A DNA stretch of 19,905 nt from Cardiobacterium sp963553325 (GCA_963553325.1 CAUVOF010000034.1:1-19905); one strand, 5' to 3'. Positions 7,349 to 14,081 are shown, counted from the first letter of the stretch. Notes: generated from the letters alone by a model not told the origin. Translations and numbers: made by a program.

Positions 7349-8152
7349 TTATTTGGCGGTGTAGCGGTCAAGGTGGCGTTCGAGGCGGCTTTGCGCCAGT
7401 GCGAGGATGAAGCAGAAAACCCAGTAAATCAGCGCCGCTTCGATATAGACCGGCAGGAAGTCGTAGCGGCGGTTGGCGATTTGCTGCGCCTCGCGGAAGA
7501 GTTCGGTGATGGTGACGGTCGAGGCGAGCGAGGTTTCTTTGAATAGCCCGATGAAGCTGTTGGACAAGGGCGGCACCGAGACGCGCAACGCCTGCGGCAG
7601 GATGATGCGGCGGAAGGTTTGCAGGTAGGTCATGCCGATGGTGTAGCCCGCTTCCCATTGCCCGCGCGGTACGGAGAGGATGGCAGCGCGCACGGTTTCC
7701 GAGGCGTAGGCGCCGACGTTGAGCGAGAAACCGATGATGGCGGTCGGCATCGGCTCGAGGGTGATGCCGATGGCGGGCAGGCCGTAGAAGACAATCATCA
7801 GTTGTACCAGCATCGGCGTGCCGCGAATAGCGGAGACGTAGGCGTGGACGAAGGCAAGCAGCAGGCGATGCGCGATGCCAGTCGCCGGCACAACGCGCAC
7901 CAGGGCGACGAGCAGCGCGATAATCAAGCCGATGATGAAGGAAACCACCGCGAGTGGGATGGAATAGAGCACGGCGGCGATGAGCATCGGGCGGAAGGCG
8001 CTATTGACCAAATCGACGCGCGCCTCGCTCATAAAGGGCAGACTGCCGAGCAGGTTGCGCCAGCCGAGGATAAACACGCCCGCCGCCAGCAGGGCGACGG
8101 CGAGCGCGGCGATGATGCGGGTGCGGTTACTTGGCGTCGCGGACACTGACAT
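7349..8152 (-). CDS. Polar amino-acid ABC transporter, permease subunit
   Basis: A 267-residue inner-membrane permease of the HisM/GlnP/TcyL type. An N-terminal membrane helix (IIAALAVALLAAGVFILGW) precedes the transport core. Family motifs are AIRGTPMLVQLMIVFYGLP and the EAA loop that docks the ATPase, EAGYTIGMTYLQTFRRIILP, followed by two further helices. I chose ATG 8152 (MSVSATPSNR), preceded at short distance by GGAG; a GTG at 8173 would add seven residues (VNNFSEL). With either start the gene overlaps the 3' end of the binding-protein gene, which suggests translational coupling. Alone or as a homodimer it would form the membrane channel of the importer with the ATPase encoded immediately downstream. 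Confidence 0.92.
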   Translation of the reverse strand: MSVSATPSNRTRIIAALAVALLAAGVFILGWRNLLGSLPFMSEARVDLVNSAFRPMLIAAVLYSIPLAVVSFIIGLIIALLVALVRVVPATGIAHRLLLAFVHAYVSAIRGTPMLVQLMIVFYGLPAIGITLEPMPTAIIGFSLNVGAYASETVRAAILSVPRGQWEAGYTIGMTYLQTFRRIILPQALRVSVPPLSNSFIGLFKETSLASTVTITELFREAQQIANRRYDFLPVYIEAALIYWVFCFILALAQSRLERHLDRYTAK

Positions 8153-8912
8153 CAGCTCCGAAAAATTGTTCACTCAGGCGCTTCAGCGTGCCGTCTGCCT
8201 GTAGCTCTTTCAGCGCGGCATCTATTGGCGCGAGCGCCGCTTCGTTTTCTTTGGCGACAATCAGCCCGCTTGGCTCCCACTCGCTGCGCGGCGCTTCCCA
8301 GGCAACTTTCAGCCCGGAATCCGGGGTGCGCTTCAGGTAATCGAGCATGGAAAGTGAGTCGTGCAGGGTGAAATCGGCGCGCCCCTGCTGTACCAGGGTC
8401 AGCGCCTGCGGCAGGCTTTCCGCCGGCACCAGTTCTGCGCCCGCCGCCTCGGCGCGGTAGGCGTGGTTGCTGTTGAGCGTTTGCGCCGCTTTCAGCCCTT
8501 TGAGGTCGGCGATGTCATGCACGCGCTCGTCGTCTTTGCGGGTCAGCACCATCGCGCCCGTCCAGCTGTAGGGAATGGCGCCGGCAAAGGCAGCGCGACG
8601 CTCCGGCGTGCCGAGCGTTACTTGGTTGGCAACGGCATCGAAGCGCCCGGATTTCAGCCCGGCAAGCATGCCGTCCCACAGCGTTTCTTGAAAATCGACT
8701 TTGACGCCGAGCTTGTCGGCAATGGCGCGCGTTACTTCGATGTCGTAGCCGGTGAGCTTGCCGCTTTCGTCGTGGTAGTTAAACGGCGGGTAGGCGCCGT
8801 CGGTGCCGACGATGATGGTGCCGTGGTTTTGGATGCGTTCCAAAAGCGATTCGGCGGCGTGCGCGGTGCAGGAAACGGCCGCGAGGGCGGCGAGGAGGAG
8901 GGGTTTTAGCAT
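8127..8912 (-). CDS. Amino-acid ABC transporter, periplasmic substrate-binding protein (cystine-like)
   Basis: The 261-residue protein has a signal peptide MLKPLLLAALAAVSCTAHA, probably cleaved before AESLL, and a class II periplasmic binding fold (SBP_bac_3). GTDGAYPPFNYHDESGKLTG is the family ligand-site motif; WDGMLAGLKSGRFDAVANQV strongly resembles the corresponding segment of cystine-binding FliY/TcyJ, and LKELQADGTLKRLSEQFFGA is the usual C-terminus. It would deliver a polar amino acid to the permease. ATG 8912 is chosen because AAAGGAAC lies just upstream and the signal peptide begins there; the longer frame to 9020 would run into tyrP. It starts 25 bp after the tyrP-like stop, consistent with one operon. 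Ligand assignment to cystine is by resemblance; tyrosine or another aromatic amino acid is possible from context. Confidence 0.9.
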   Translation of the reverse strand: MLKPLLLAALAAVSCTAHAAESLLERIQNHGTIIVGTDGAYPPFNYHDESGKLTGYDIEVTRAIADKLGVKVDFQETLWDGMLAGLKSGRFDAVANQVTLGTPERRAAFAGAIPYSWTGAMVLTRKDDERVHDIADLKGLKAAQTLNSNHAYRAEAAGAELVPAESLPQALTLVQQGRADFTLHDSLSMLDYLKRTPDSGLKVAWEAPRSEWEPSGLIVAKENEAALAPIDAALKELQADGTLKRLSEQFFGADVSVRDAK

Positions 8913-8937
8913 GTAAAGTTCCTTTGAGGTGATGGAT

Positions 8938-10158
8938 TTATTCCGCGATAAAGAACGGGATGCAGGCGATGCTGATGCCGAGGATAAGCGCGAGGAGGAG
9001 CGCCGCATCACCGCCAGCAACGCGGTAGGGCAACTGCGGATGGCGGCGGCGGGCGCGCCATGTCAGCCCGACCGGCAGGACGACGGCGAAGAAGGCGAGC
9101 ATCTGCCCGGCGTAGCCGAGGGCGGCGCGGAAGTTGAGGAAATAGGCGCAGAAAAGCGGCGGGATGAAGGTCAGTGCGCCGAGCAAGGCGCGGCCTGCCT
9201 TGATGTTCAGCCCTTTGCGCAGCATGTCTTCGATGCAGTCAAAGAGGCCGAGAGCGACGCCGAGGAATGAGGTGATGAGCGCCAGCACGGAAAAGATTTG
9301 CACCGCAGCGGTGATGCTGTCGCTGCCGGTGATGCGGCGGCAGGCTTCTATCAGGCCGTCCAGGCTGTTTTTTTCGGCGAGGATGCGGGTAAATTCGCTT
9401 TGTGCGAGGACGCCGTGGGTGGATAGCTGCCAAAGGATGTAGCAAACAAGGGTTATCGCCGAGCCGGTAAGGATGGCAAAGCGCAGCGCGCGCACGTTGC
9501 CGTCGAGGTATTTGTTGAGCGAGGGAATCGAGCCGTGAAAGCCAAAGGCGGTGAAAAATACCGGGCTGGCGGAGACGAGCAGCAGACCGTCCAACGGCAT
9601 TGCCATCAGGTTGGGCAGGGTAATTTTCGGGAACATCACCCCGAGTACGGCCAACAGCGCCAGCAGCATGGTGAAGAAAAGCACGCGGTTGAAGCCGTCC
9701 ACCATTTTGGTGCTGGTGATGACAAACGCGCCAAAAAAGGCGGTAAAGAGGGCGACGCAGAGTTTTTCCGTTACCGTGGGCGAAAGTCCGGCAATGCTGC
9801 CGCTTGCGCCGACGATGCCTGCATCTTGCGCCGCTTTTAAGAGGATTTCACCGCCGCCGGAGACGTAGGCGGCAAGCAGGGCATAGAGGAAAACGAACAT
9901 GACCGTGGTCGCAAACACCCGCCCGGCGTTGCCGAAATACAGCGCCGCCAGCGTGCCAATGCCGGAGTCGCTTTCGGTGGTCTGGTAAACCTCAACAAAC
10001 AGCAGCGCGCTATAAGTCAAAAGCAGCCACAAGGCCAGCAGCAAGACGACGGTAAAAGGAAAGCCGATACCGGCGGAAGTAAGCGGCATGGCGAGCATGC
10101 CCGCGCCAATCATCGTGCCGGAAACCAGCAGAGTCGTGCCCAGAGTTTTGTTCATCAT
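8938..10158 (-). CDS. tyrP: Tyrosine-specific / aromatic amino-acid permease of the HAAAP family
   Basis: A 406-residue membrane protein with about eleven predicted spans. The N-terminus, MMNKTLGTTLLVSGTMIGAG followed by MLAMPL, is the unwound first helix and substrate/ion site characteristic of TyrP, Mtr and TnaB. Further agreement with E. coli TyrP includes SPVFFTAFGFHGSIPSLNKY, YILWQ, ITSFLGVALGLFDCIEDML and LGYAGQMLAFFAVVLPVGLT. It imports tyrosine (or tryptophan) with protons. ATG 10158 is preceded by GGGGA seven bases upstream; the frame is open to 10308, but those codons fall within the intergenic region and the end of the lyase gene. Its position next to a tyrosine phenol-lyase gene parallels the known pairing of tyrosine permeases with such lyases and supports tyrosine as substrate. 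TyrP rather than Mtr/TnaB is preferred on overall resemblance. Confidence 0.9.
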   Translation of the reverse strand: MMNKTLGTTLLVSGTMIGAGMLAMPLTSAGIGFPFTVVLLLALWLLLTYSALLFVEVYQTTESDSGIGTLAALYFGNAGRVFATTVMFVFLYALLAAYVSGGGEILLKAAQDAGIVGASGSIAGLSPTVTEKLCVALFTAFFGAFVITSTKMVDGFNRVLFFTMLLALLAVLGVMFPKITLPNLMAMPLDGLLLVSASPVFFTAFGFHGSIPSLNKYLDGNVRALRFAILTGSAITLVCYILWQLSTHGVLAQSEFTRILAEKNSLDGLIEACRRITGSDSITAAVQIFSVLALITSFLGVALGLFDCIEDMLRKGLNIKAGRALLGALTFIPPLFCAYFLNFRAALGYAGQMLAFFAVVLPVGLTWRARRRHPQLPYRVAGGDAALLLALILGISIACIPFFIAE

Positions 10159-10210
10159 GATGAAATCCCCAATTGCAAACAGCGGAAAAGCCCGCGTTCG
10201 CCATTCTACG

Positions 10211-10238
10211 GAAAAGGGCGTTGCCGAAACAACGCCCT
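10211..10238 (-). terminator. Intrinsic terminator or attenuator between the lyase and permease genes
   Basis: On the minus strand AGGGCGTT, an eight-base loop, AACGCCCT and then TTTTCC form a hairpin with a short T-run (arms at 10231-10238 and 10215-10222). It lies 17 bp past the lyase stop codon and about 50 bp before the permease start, so it may lower rather than abolish expression of the downstream transport genes. Confidence 0.7.
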
Positions 10239-10255
10239 GCGGTGGTGAATAACGC

Positions 10256-11647
10256 TCAAGCGAGCGGCTCAAAGCGCGCGGTGAAGAAGCGTAGCAGCTT
10301 CGGTTCATAGACCATCTTCATGCCCTTGATATTGTCGCGATGTCTGAACAGGGCAATCACCCCGTCGGCGACGATGTCGAGATGCGCGTAGGTGTAAACG
10401 CGGCGCGGAATGGTGAGGCGCACCAGTTCCAGCTTCGGCTTGTGGTTCTCGCCGGTTGCCTTGTCGCGCCCGGCGGAAACAATGCCGCGTTCCATACTGC
10501 GCACCCCGGATTCAATATAAAGCTGCGCCGCCAGCGTTTGCGCCGGAAATTCTTCCTGCGGGATATGCGGGAAGAAGGCGCGCGCGTCGAGGAACACCGC
10601 ATGCCCGCCGACCGGTTTGACAATCGGCACGCCCGCTTCTTCCAGCTTCTGCGCAAGGTAATAGCATTGCGCGACGCGGTGCTGGATATAGTGGAAATCG
10701 ACCGATTCAGTAATGCCGCGCGCCATCGCTTCCATATCGCGTCCGGCGAGGCCGCCATAAGACGGCATCCCTTCATACAACACGACCAGTTCGCGCGCCT
10801 GCTGGAACAGCTCGTCGTCGTTCATGCAGAGGAAACCGCCGATATTGACCAGGCAGTCCTTCTTGCCGGACATGGTGCAGCCGTCGGCATAGCTCATCAT
10901 TTCTTTGAGAATCTCGCGGATGGTCATGTCCTTGCATTCCGCCTCGCGTTCCTTAATGAAGTAAGCGTTTTCCACGCAGCGGGTGGCATCAAACATCACC
11001 TTGATGCCGTGCTTGCTGCACAGCTCATGCACCGCGCGCAGGTTCGCCATGCTGACCGGTTGGCCACCGGCGAGGTTCACCGTAACCGCAACGCAGACAT
11101 AAGGGATTTTGTCCGCGCCGACCTCGTCAATCAGCGCCTGCAATTTCCGCAAATCCACATTGCCCTTGAATGGCAAATCTGCCTGGGAATCGTGCGCCTC
11201 GTCGATGATGATGTCGCGGAAAGTCGCGCCGTTACGCTCTTGGTGCGCGCGGGTGGTGGTGAAATACATATTGCCCGGCACATAGTCGCCCGGCTTAATC
11301 ATGATGGAAGAGAGCAGGTTTTCCGCGCCGCGCCCCTGGTGCGTCGGCACGATGTGCTTGAAGCCGTAGTATTCGCGCACCACCGCTTCCAAATGGTGGA
11401 AATTGCGGCTGCCGGCATAAGCTTCATCGCCAATCATCAACCCCGCCCATTGCTGGTCGCTCATCGCGTTGGTGCCGCTGTCGGTCAAAAGGTCGATGTA
11501 AACGTCCTTGGAGTCCAGCAGGAAAGTGTTGTAACCCGCTTTCTTCATATATTCCTCGCGCTGCTGACGGTCGGTCATGGCGATGGGCTCAACCGATTTA
11601 ATCTTGAACGGCTCGGCTGGGTACTTTTTCGGGTAGTAATTACTCAT
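10256..11647 (-). CDS. tpl: Tyrosine phenol-lyase (beta-tyrosinase)
   Basis: A 463-residue PLP enzyme that splits L-tyrosine into phenol, pyruvate and ammonia; the family also acts on cysteine, serine and S-alkylcysteines. It aligns without gaps to Citrobacter freundii tyrosine phenol-lyase from its YPAEPF start onward, with residue numbers six higher. PLP lysine is K263 in MSGKKDC; Y77 (DEAYAG) is the catalytic tyrosine. The residues that choose tyrosine over tryptophan are present: T130 (MYFTTTR), R387 (GVRSMERG) and F454 (LRFFTARF). At these sites tryptophanase differs, so TnaA is rejected. The product is cytoplasmic and works as a tetramer in the family. AGGAG eight bases before the ATG is a good ribosome-binding site. 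It is the first gene of a minus-strand string with a tyrosine-type permease and an ABC importer. Confidence 0.96.
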   Translation of the reverse strand: MSNYYPKKYPAEPFKIKSVEPIAMTDRQQREEYMKKAGYNTFLLDSKDVYIDLLTDSGTNAMSDQQWAGLMIGDEAYAGSRNFHHLEAVVREYYGFKHIVPTHQGRGAENLLSSIMIKPGDYVPGNMYFTTTRAHQERNGATFRDIIIDEAHDSQADLPFKGNVDLRKLQALIDEVGADKIPYVCVAVTVNLAGGQPVSMANLRAVHELCSKHGIKVMFDATRCVENAYFIKEREAECKDMTIREILKEMMSYADGCTMSGKKDCLVNIGGFLCMNDDELFQQARELVVLYEGMPSYGGLAGRDMEAMARGITESVDFHYIQHRVAQCYYLAQKLEEAGVPIVKPVGGHAVFLDARAFFPHIPQEEFPAQTLAAQLYIESGVRSMERGIVSAGRDKATGENHKPKLELVRLTIPRRVYTYAHLDIVADGVIALFRHRDNIKGMKMVYEPKLLRFFTARFEPLA

Positions 11648-11670
11648 GGCTAAACTCCTGGAAGGTTTAC

Positions 11671-11700
11671 AAAAACCGCCTCACGCCTTAAAAGAGGCGG
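11671..11700 (-). terminator. Intrinsic terminator hairpin in the leader of tpl
   Basis: On the minus strand CCGCCTC (11700-11694), an 11-base loop, GAGGCGG (11682-11676) and TTTTT (11675-11671) make a typical factor-independent terminator, only 23 bp before the tpl start codon. No minus-strand gene upstream needs ending here, since the next gene (ohr) points away. It is therefore best read as a leader terminator that transcription of tpl must pass. Confidence 0.7.
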
Positions 11701-11760
11701 GGAAATGCCGCCCTGAAAAAATCAAGGTAAACGGCACGGCGGGCAAATCTTATGCCGCCC
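11694..11760 (-). promoter_or_regulatory. Candidate antiterminator / competing hairpins upstream of tpl
   Basis: GGGCGGCAT occurs twice on the minus strand (11760-11752 and 11713-11705). The GGCGG of the second copy (11712-11708) can pair with CCGCC (11700-11696), the same bases that form the 5' arm of the terminator at 11671-11700, so the two hairpins are mutually exclusive. The first copy can pair with TTGCCCGCCG (11746-11737) in between. This is the layout of an attenuator, inferred from base pairing by eye only. Confidence 0.4.
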
Positions 11761-11771
11761 CCGCGCAGAAA

Positions 11772-11864
11772 TCAACAAATAACAACCCAATAACCACAGA
11801 AATTCACGCTTAAAAAACGTGAGAAGCTGTGTTTGTGCGGCACTGCCGGTAAATCGCTATACAT
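11772..11864 (-). CDS. Possible short leader peptide upstream of tpl
   Basis: A 30-codon frame starts at ATG 11864, inside the palindromic repeat, and ends at TGA 11772; its last residues read SVNFCGYWVVIC. A shorter version could start at GTG 11807 (11 codons). It contains adjacent Tyr and Trp codons just before the candidate attenuator hairpins, which recalls the role of TnaC ahead of tryptophanase operons, though it shares no clear sequence with TnaC (no W-F-N-x-D motif). The ribosome-binding site is weak (GCGGGG, about eight bases upstream). A chance frame is quite possible. Confidence 0.25.
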   Translation of the reverse strand: MYSDLPAVPHKHSFSRFLSVNFCGYWVVIC

Positions 11865-11899
11865 ACACGAACCCCGCTACCCTGTATGTAAACAGCCCC
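11858..11899 (+). repeat. Dispersed palindromic repeat, copy 4 (intact)
   Basis: TACATACA (11860-11867) and TGTATGTA (11883-11890) flank CGAACCCCGCTACCC, and the copy ends in AACAGCCCC. It shows the undisturbed target that the IS481-family element hit in copy 2. It lies between the divergent tpl and ohr genes and may overlap their control region. Confidence 0.8.
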
Positions 11900-12013
11900 A
11901 TTTCCCGGATTGATTCACCCCGCCATAAATAAAACCAAACCCCGCTTTTCTGGCAACGCGCGGCAAAGCGTACTACCATGCGCACTTCATTCACCCACAA
12001 GAGGAAACACACC

Positions 12014-12433
12014 ATGACAACACTCTACACCGCACACGCACACGTTACTGGCGGCCGCGACGGCAGCGCCAAAACCGACGACGGCAAGCTCGACGTCAAA
12101 CTCGCCCTGCCGAAAGAATTGGACGGTAACGGCGCAGGCACCAACCCGGAGCAGCTTTTCGCCGCCGGTTACGCCGCCTGCTTCCTTGGCGCAATGCGTC
12201 TGGTTGCCGGCAACGACAAAGTTGCCCTGCCGCAAGGCGTTGCCATTGATGCCGACGTCAGCCTTGGCAAAGACGCGCAAGACAACTTCCAACTCGGCGT
12301 CATCTTCAACATCGCCCTGCCCGGCATGGACAAAGGCGCTGCCGATGCGCTGGTCGCCAAGGCGCACCAAGTCTGCCCGTATTCCCGCGCAACCCGCGGC
12401 AATATTGACGTAACCTTGAATGTGAACGTCTAA
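12014..12433 (+). CDS. ohr: Organic hydroperoxide resistance protein (Ohr, OsmC/Ohr family)
   Basis: A 139-residue cytoplasmic thiol peroxidase that reduces organic and fatty-acid hydroperoxides, normally recycled by lipoylated proteins. The two redox cysteines are C56 (FAAGYAACFLGAM) and C121 (HQVCPYSRATRGN), with the supporting R15 and E47 (TNPEQLF) in their expected places. YTAHAHVTGGRDG at the N-terminus is typical of Ohr rather than OsmC. ATG 12014 follows GAGGAAA; the in-frame ATG at 11978 lacks such a site and would add twelve non-conserved residues. The gene is transcribed away from tpl. Expression is commonly controlled by OhrR; the MarR protein at 5194 does not look like OhrR, so its regulator is not evident here. 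Confidence 0.95.
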   Translation: MTTLYTAHAHVTGGRDGSAKTDDGKLDVKLALPKELDGNGAGTNPEQLFAAGYAACFLGAMRLVAGNDKVALPQGVAIDADVSLGKDAQDNFQLGVIFNIALPGMDKGAADALVAKAHQVCPYSRATRGNIDVTLNVNV

Positions 12434-12451
12434 AACACAACAGCACAAACG

Positions 12452-12479
12452 AAAAAGCGGGGTATTGCCCCGCTTTTTT
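12452..12479 (+). terminator. Intrinsic terminator of ohr
   Basis: AAAAAGCGGGG, TATTG, CCCCGCTTTTTT: a GC-rich stem (12457-12462 and 12468-12473) extended by A/T pairs, with T-runs on both strands, so it could act in both directions. It begins 18 bp after the ohr stop codon. Confidence 0.9.
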
Positions 12480-12491
12480 ATCGCCACAAAA

Positions 12492-12575
12492 TCAGAACAA
12501 GCCGTTGATGTTGCCGTCTTTATCGATATCGATGTTCGCTTACTACTTAATGGCACTGCCTAATTTACCGGCGGT
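12492..12575 (-). pseudogene. Remnant of a gene tail with an EF-hand-like end, copy A
   Basis: The minus strand reads TAGKLGSAIK, then TAG TAA (12545-12540), then ANIDIDKDGNINGLF and a TGA at 12494-12492. DIDKDGNIN has the D-x-D-x-D-G spacing of a calcium-binding EF-hand loop. Two consecutive stops and the lack of any upstream coding frame argue that this is the fossil of the 3' end of a gene. The stretch is repeated at 19342-19425 with the same two stops, so the decay came before the duplication. Whether it ever was protein is uncertain. Confidence 0.3.
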
Positions 12576-12770
12576 TATGAAAAAAAATGATGAGCCTGTG
12601 CCACATTGGAATTTCCCCCGGAATGCAGCCTTTGCGACCATACCCAATAGCAGACACATTGCCCATTAAAACAGATAGGATCCTTAAAAGGAGCAATTTA
12701 TGACTAAATATAAAAACAGACAAACTAATGAAAGTATCGAAGGATATACAAAGGTAGATAAAATTATAGA
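12492..12770 (+). repeat. Long direct repeat, copy A
   Basis: About 279 bp that recur at 19342-19620, exactly 6850 bp downstream and in the same orientation, with about seven mismatches by eye. Each copy contains the EF-hand-like gene tail, a non-coding stretch, the ribosome-binding site AAAAGGAG and the first 23 codons of a small membrane-protein gene. The pair brackets the second small gene and the RTX gene. Confidence 0.9.
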
Positions 12771-13227
12771 AGTCTTGGCTATACTGACGATGTTATATTG
12801 TTTTTACATCATGATAACTGTCAGTATAGCCAGCGAAACCAAAACCGATGAAAACTACGGCGAACCCAGGTCTATTGTTGCAACCGAGAAACAGAAAATA
12901 GAAATAATCCCCTCAGTTGGGCCGACTACGTTAAGCCTAACTCCTCGTGGAAAGCAGTATGCTTTCGCGTTGATTTATAACAATGAAACTTTAGAATGCC
13001 ATTGTGTTCCATATATATGGTGTAACGACAAGGCAGTTGAAAAAGGAAAATTTTATCTCAAATCGGCGACTATACGTATTGCCAATGGCAGGATAAAACA
13101 AAGGGCAATTAAAGGCTATAGATATTGCGAGGTTGTCGAATGGGAATACCTCGACCCTAGCGATGAGACGTTCTATTCCCAATTCAAAAAAGAGGGAAAC
13201 GTTTACCCTTGGCAATATAACCTTTGA
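12700..13227 (+). CDS. Small single-span membrane protein of unknown family, paralogue 1
   Basis: I do not recognise this 175-residue protein. A polar, basic N-terminus (MTKYKNRQTNESIEGYTKVD) precedes one hydrophobic segment at about residues 23-45 (IIEVLAILTMLYCFYIMITV), so it is probably anchored with the C-terminal domain outside the cytoplasm. That domain has cysteines in ECHCVPYIWC and YRYC. AAAAGGAG seven bases before the ATG is a strong ribosome-binding site. The gene is AT-rich, unlike ohr and tpl. A paralogue follows at 13397 and a third begins at 19550; bases 12872-13067 are identical to 13569-13764. The RTX gene lies downstream in the same direction, so an accessory, anchoring or protective role toward that protein is conceivable but unproven. 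Confidence 0.8.
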   Translation: MTKYKNRQTNESIEGYTKVDKIIEVLAILTMLYCFYIMITVSIASETKTDENYGEPRSIVATEKQKIEIIPSVGPTTLSLTPRGKQYAFALIYNNETLECHCVPYIWCNDKAVEKGKFYLKSATIRIANGRIKQRAIKGYRYCEVVEWEYLDPSDETFYSQFKKEGNVYPWQYNL

Positions 13228-13396
13228 ATCTCACATTATTAAGTATGCAGCATGCATTATTTCAAACCAGTAGTCATATGGTTTAGGTAGCTGGTGCTTA
13301 ATAAAAGTATTGCCAAATACCGTATCATATAGAACATTTGTGCGAGTATCTTTAGCTAGATAAAAGACAGTTTTACAACTTAACTAGGAGTGATTT

Positions 13397-13915
13397 ATGT
13401 CTAAATATAAAAATAGGCAAACAAGAGATTCTGATCTCACTATTACACCAGGACAAAAAGTAACAGAAGTTTTAGGTATATTAGCAATTCTATATATTAT
13501 TTATATCTTAATTACCAATGAGATAGCTAGCAAAACCAAAACCGATGAAAATTACGGCGAGCCCAGAACTATTGTTGCAACCGAGAAACAGAAAATAGAA
13601 ATAATCCCCTCAGTTGGGCCGACTACGTTAAGCCTAACTCCTCGTGGAAAGCAGTATGCTTTCGCGTTGATTTATAACAATGAAACTTTAGAATGCCATT
13701 GTGTTCCATATATATGGTGTAACGACAAGGCAGTTGAAAAAGGAAAATTTTATCTCAAATCGGCAACCATACACATTGCCAATGGGCGGATAAAGCAGAG
13801 GGCGGTTAAAGGCTACAGATATTGCAGGGTTACTGCGTGGAAATATCTTGAAGCTGATGATGAAAAATTTTTTTCACAATTTAAACAAGAACAAGGGGTA
13901 ACTTATACTTGGTAG
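13397..13915 (+). CDS. Small single-span membrane protein of unknown family, paralogue 2
   Basis: This 172-residue paralogue of the gene at 12700 has the same plan: basic N-terminus (MSKYKNRQTRDSDLTI), one membrane segment at about residues 25-44 (VLGILAILYIIYILITNEIA), then a cysteine-containing domain. Its N-terminal third and extreme C-terminus differ from paralogue 1, while the middle is identical over 196 bases, including silent sites, which points to recent gene conversion or duplication followed by replacement of the ends. TAGGAG lies eight bases before the ATG. It ends 166 bp before the RTX gene; its leader (ACTTAACTAGGAGTGATTT) resembles that of the RTX gene (ATTTAACAAGGAGTAACTT). 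The stretch at 13228-13396 before it is AT-rich and shows no gene or clear signal. Confidence 0.8.
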   Translation: MSKYKNRQTRDSDLTITPGQKVTEVLGILAILYIIYILITNEIASKTKTDENYGEPRTIVATEKQKIEIIPSVGPTTLSLTPRGKQYAFALIYNNETLECHCVPYIWCNDKAVEKGKFYLKSATIHIANGRIKQRAVKGYRYCRVTAWKYLEADDEKFFSQFKQEQGVTYTW

Positions 13916-13957
13916 TACTTAATATAGTCAAAGGTGAGCTAAAAACTTTTTTCTTGG

Positions 13958-14024
13958 ATTAGTAATCGCATTGACTACTAATTGTTATAACAAAATATTA
14001 GGTATTATTGAATATAAACCTAAT
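13958..14024 (+). promoter_or_regulatory. Cluster of inverted repeats upstream of the RTX gene
   Basis: Three inverted repeats lie end to end: ATTAGTA/TACTAAT (13958-13964 and 13976-13982), the perfect 12-bp palindrome TTGTTATAACAA (13982-13993) and ATTAGGT/ACCTAAT (13997-14003 and 14018-14024). They fall between the stop of paralogue 2 and the RTX start, where a regulator-binding site or RNA structure would be expected. AT-rich DNA gives such repeats by chance fairly often. Confidence 0.3.
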
Positions 14025-14081
14025 GTAGATAAATTGATCCTGTGAACTAAAATTATTTTATAATTTAACAAGGAGTAACTT

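Noticed and set aside
10256..11647. Tryptophanase (TnaA) for the PLP lyase gene
   Set aside because: The sequence has the phenol-lyase forms of the diagnostic segments (MYFTTTR, MSGKKDCLVNIGG, GVRSMERG, LRFFTARF), including the arginine that recognises the phenol hydroxyl; tryptophanase differs at these sites.
10340..11653. 437-codon open frame opposite tyrosine phenol-lyase
   Set aside because: Shadow frame caused by GC-rich codon usage in the lyase gene; no recognisable motif.
14059..14064. TATAAT as a promoter -10 element for the RTX gene
   Set aside because: It is 17 bp from the start codon, so transcription would begin within the ribosome-binding site, and the best -35-like hexamer (TTGATC at 14034) is 19 bp away.
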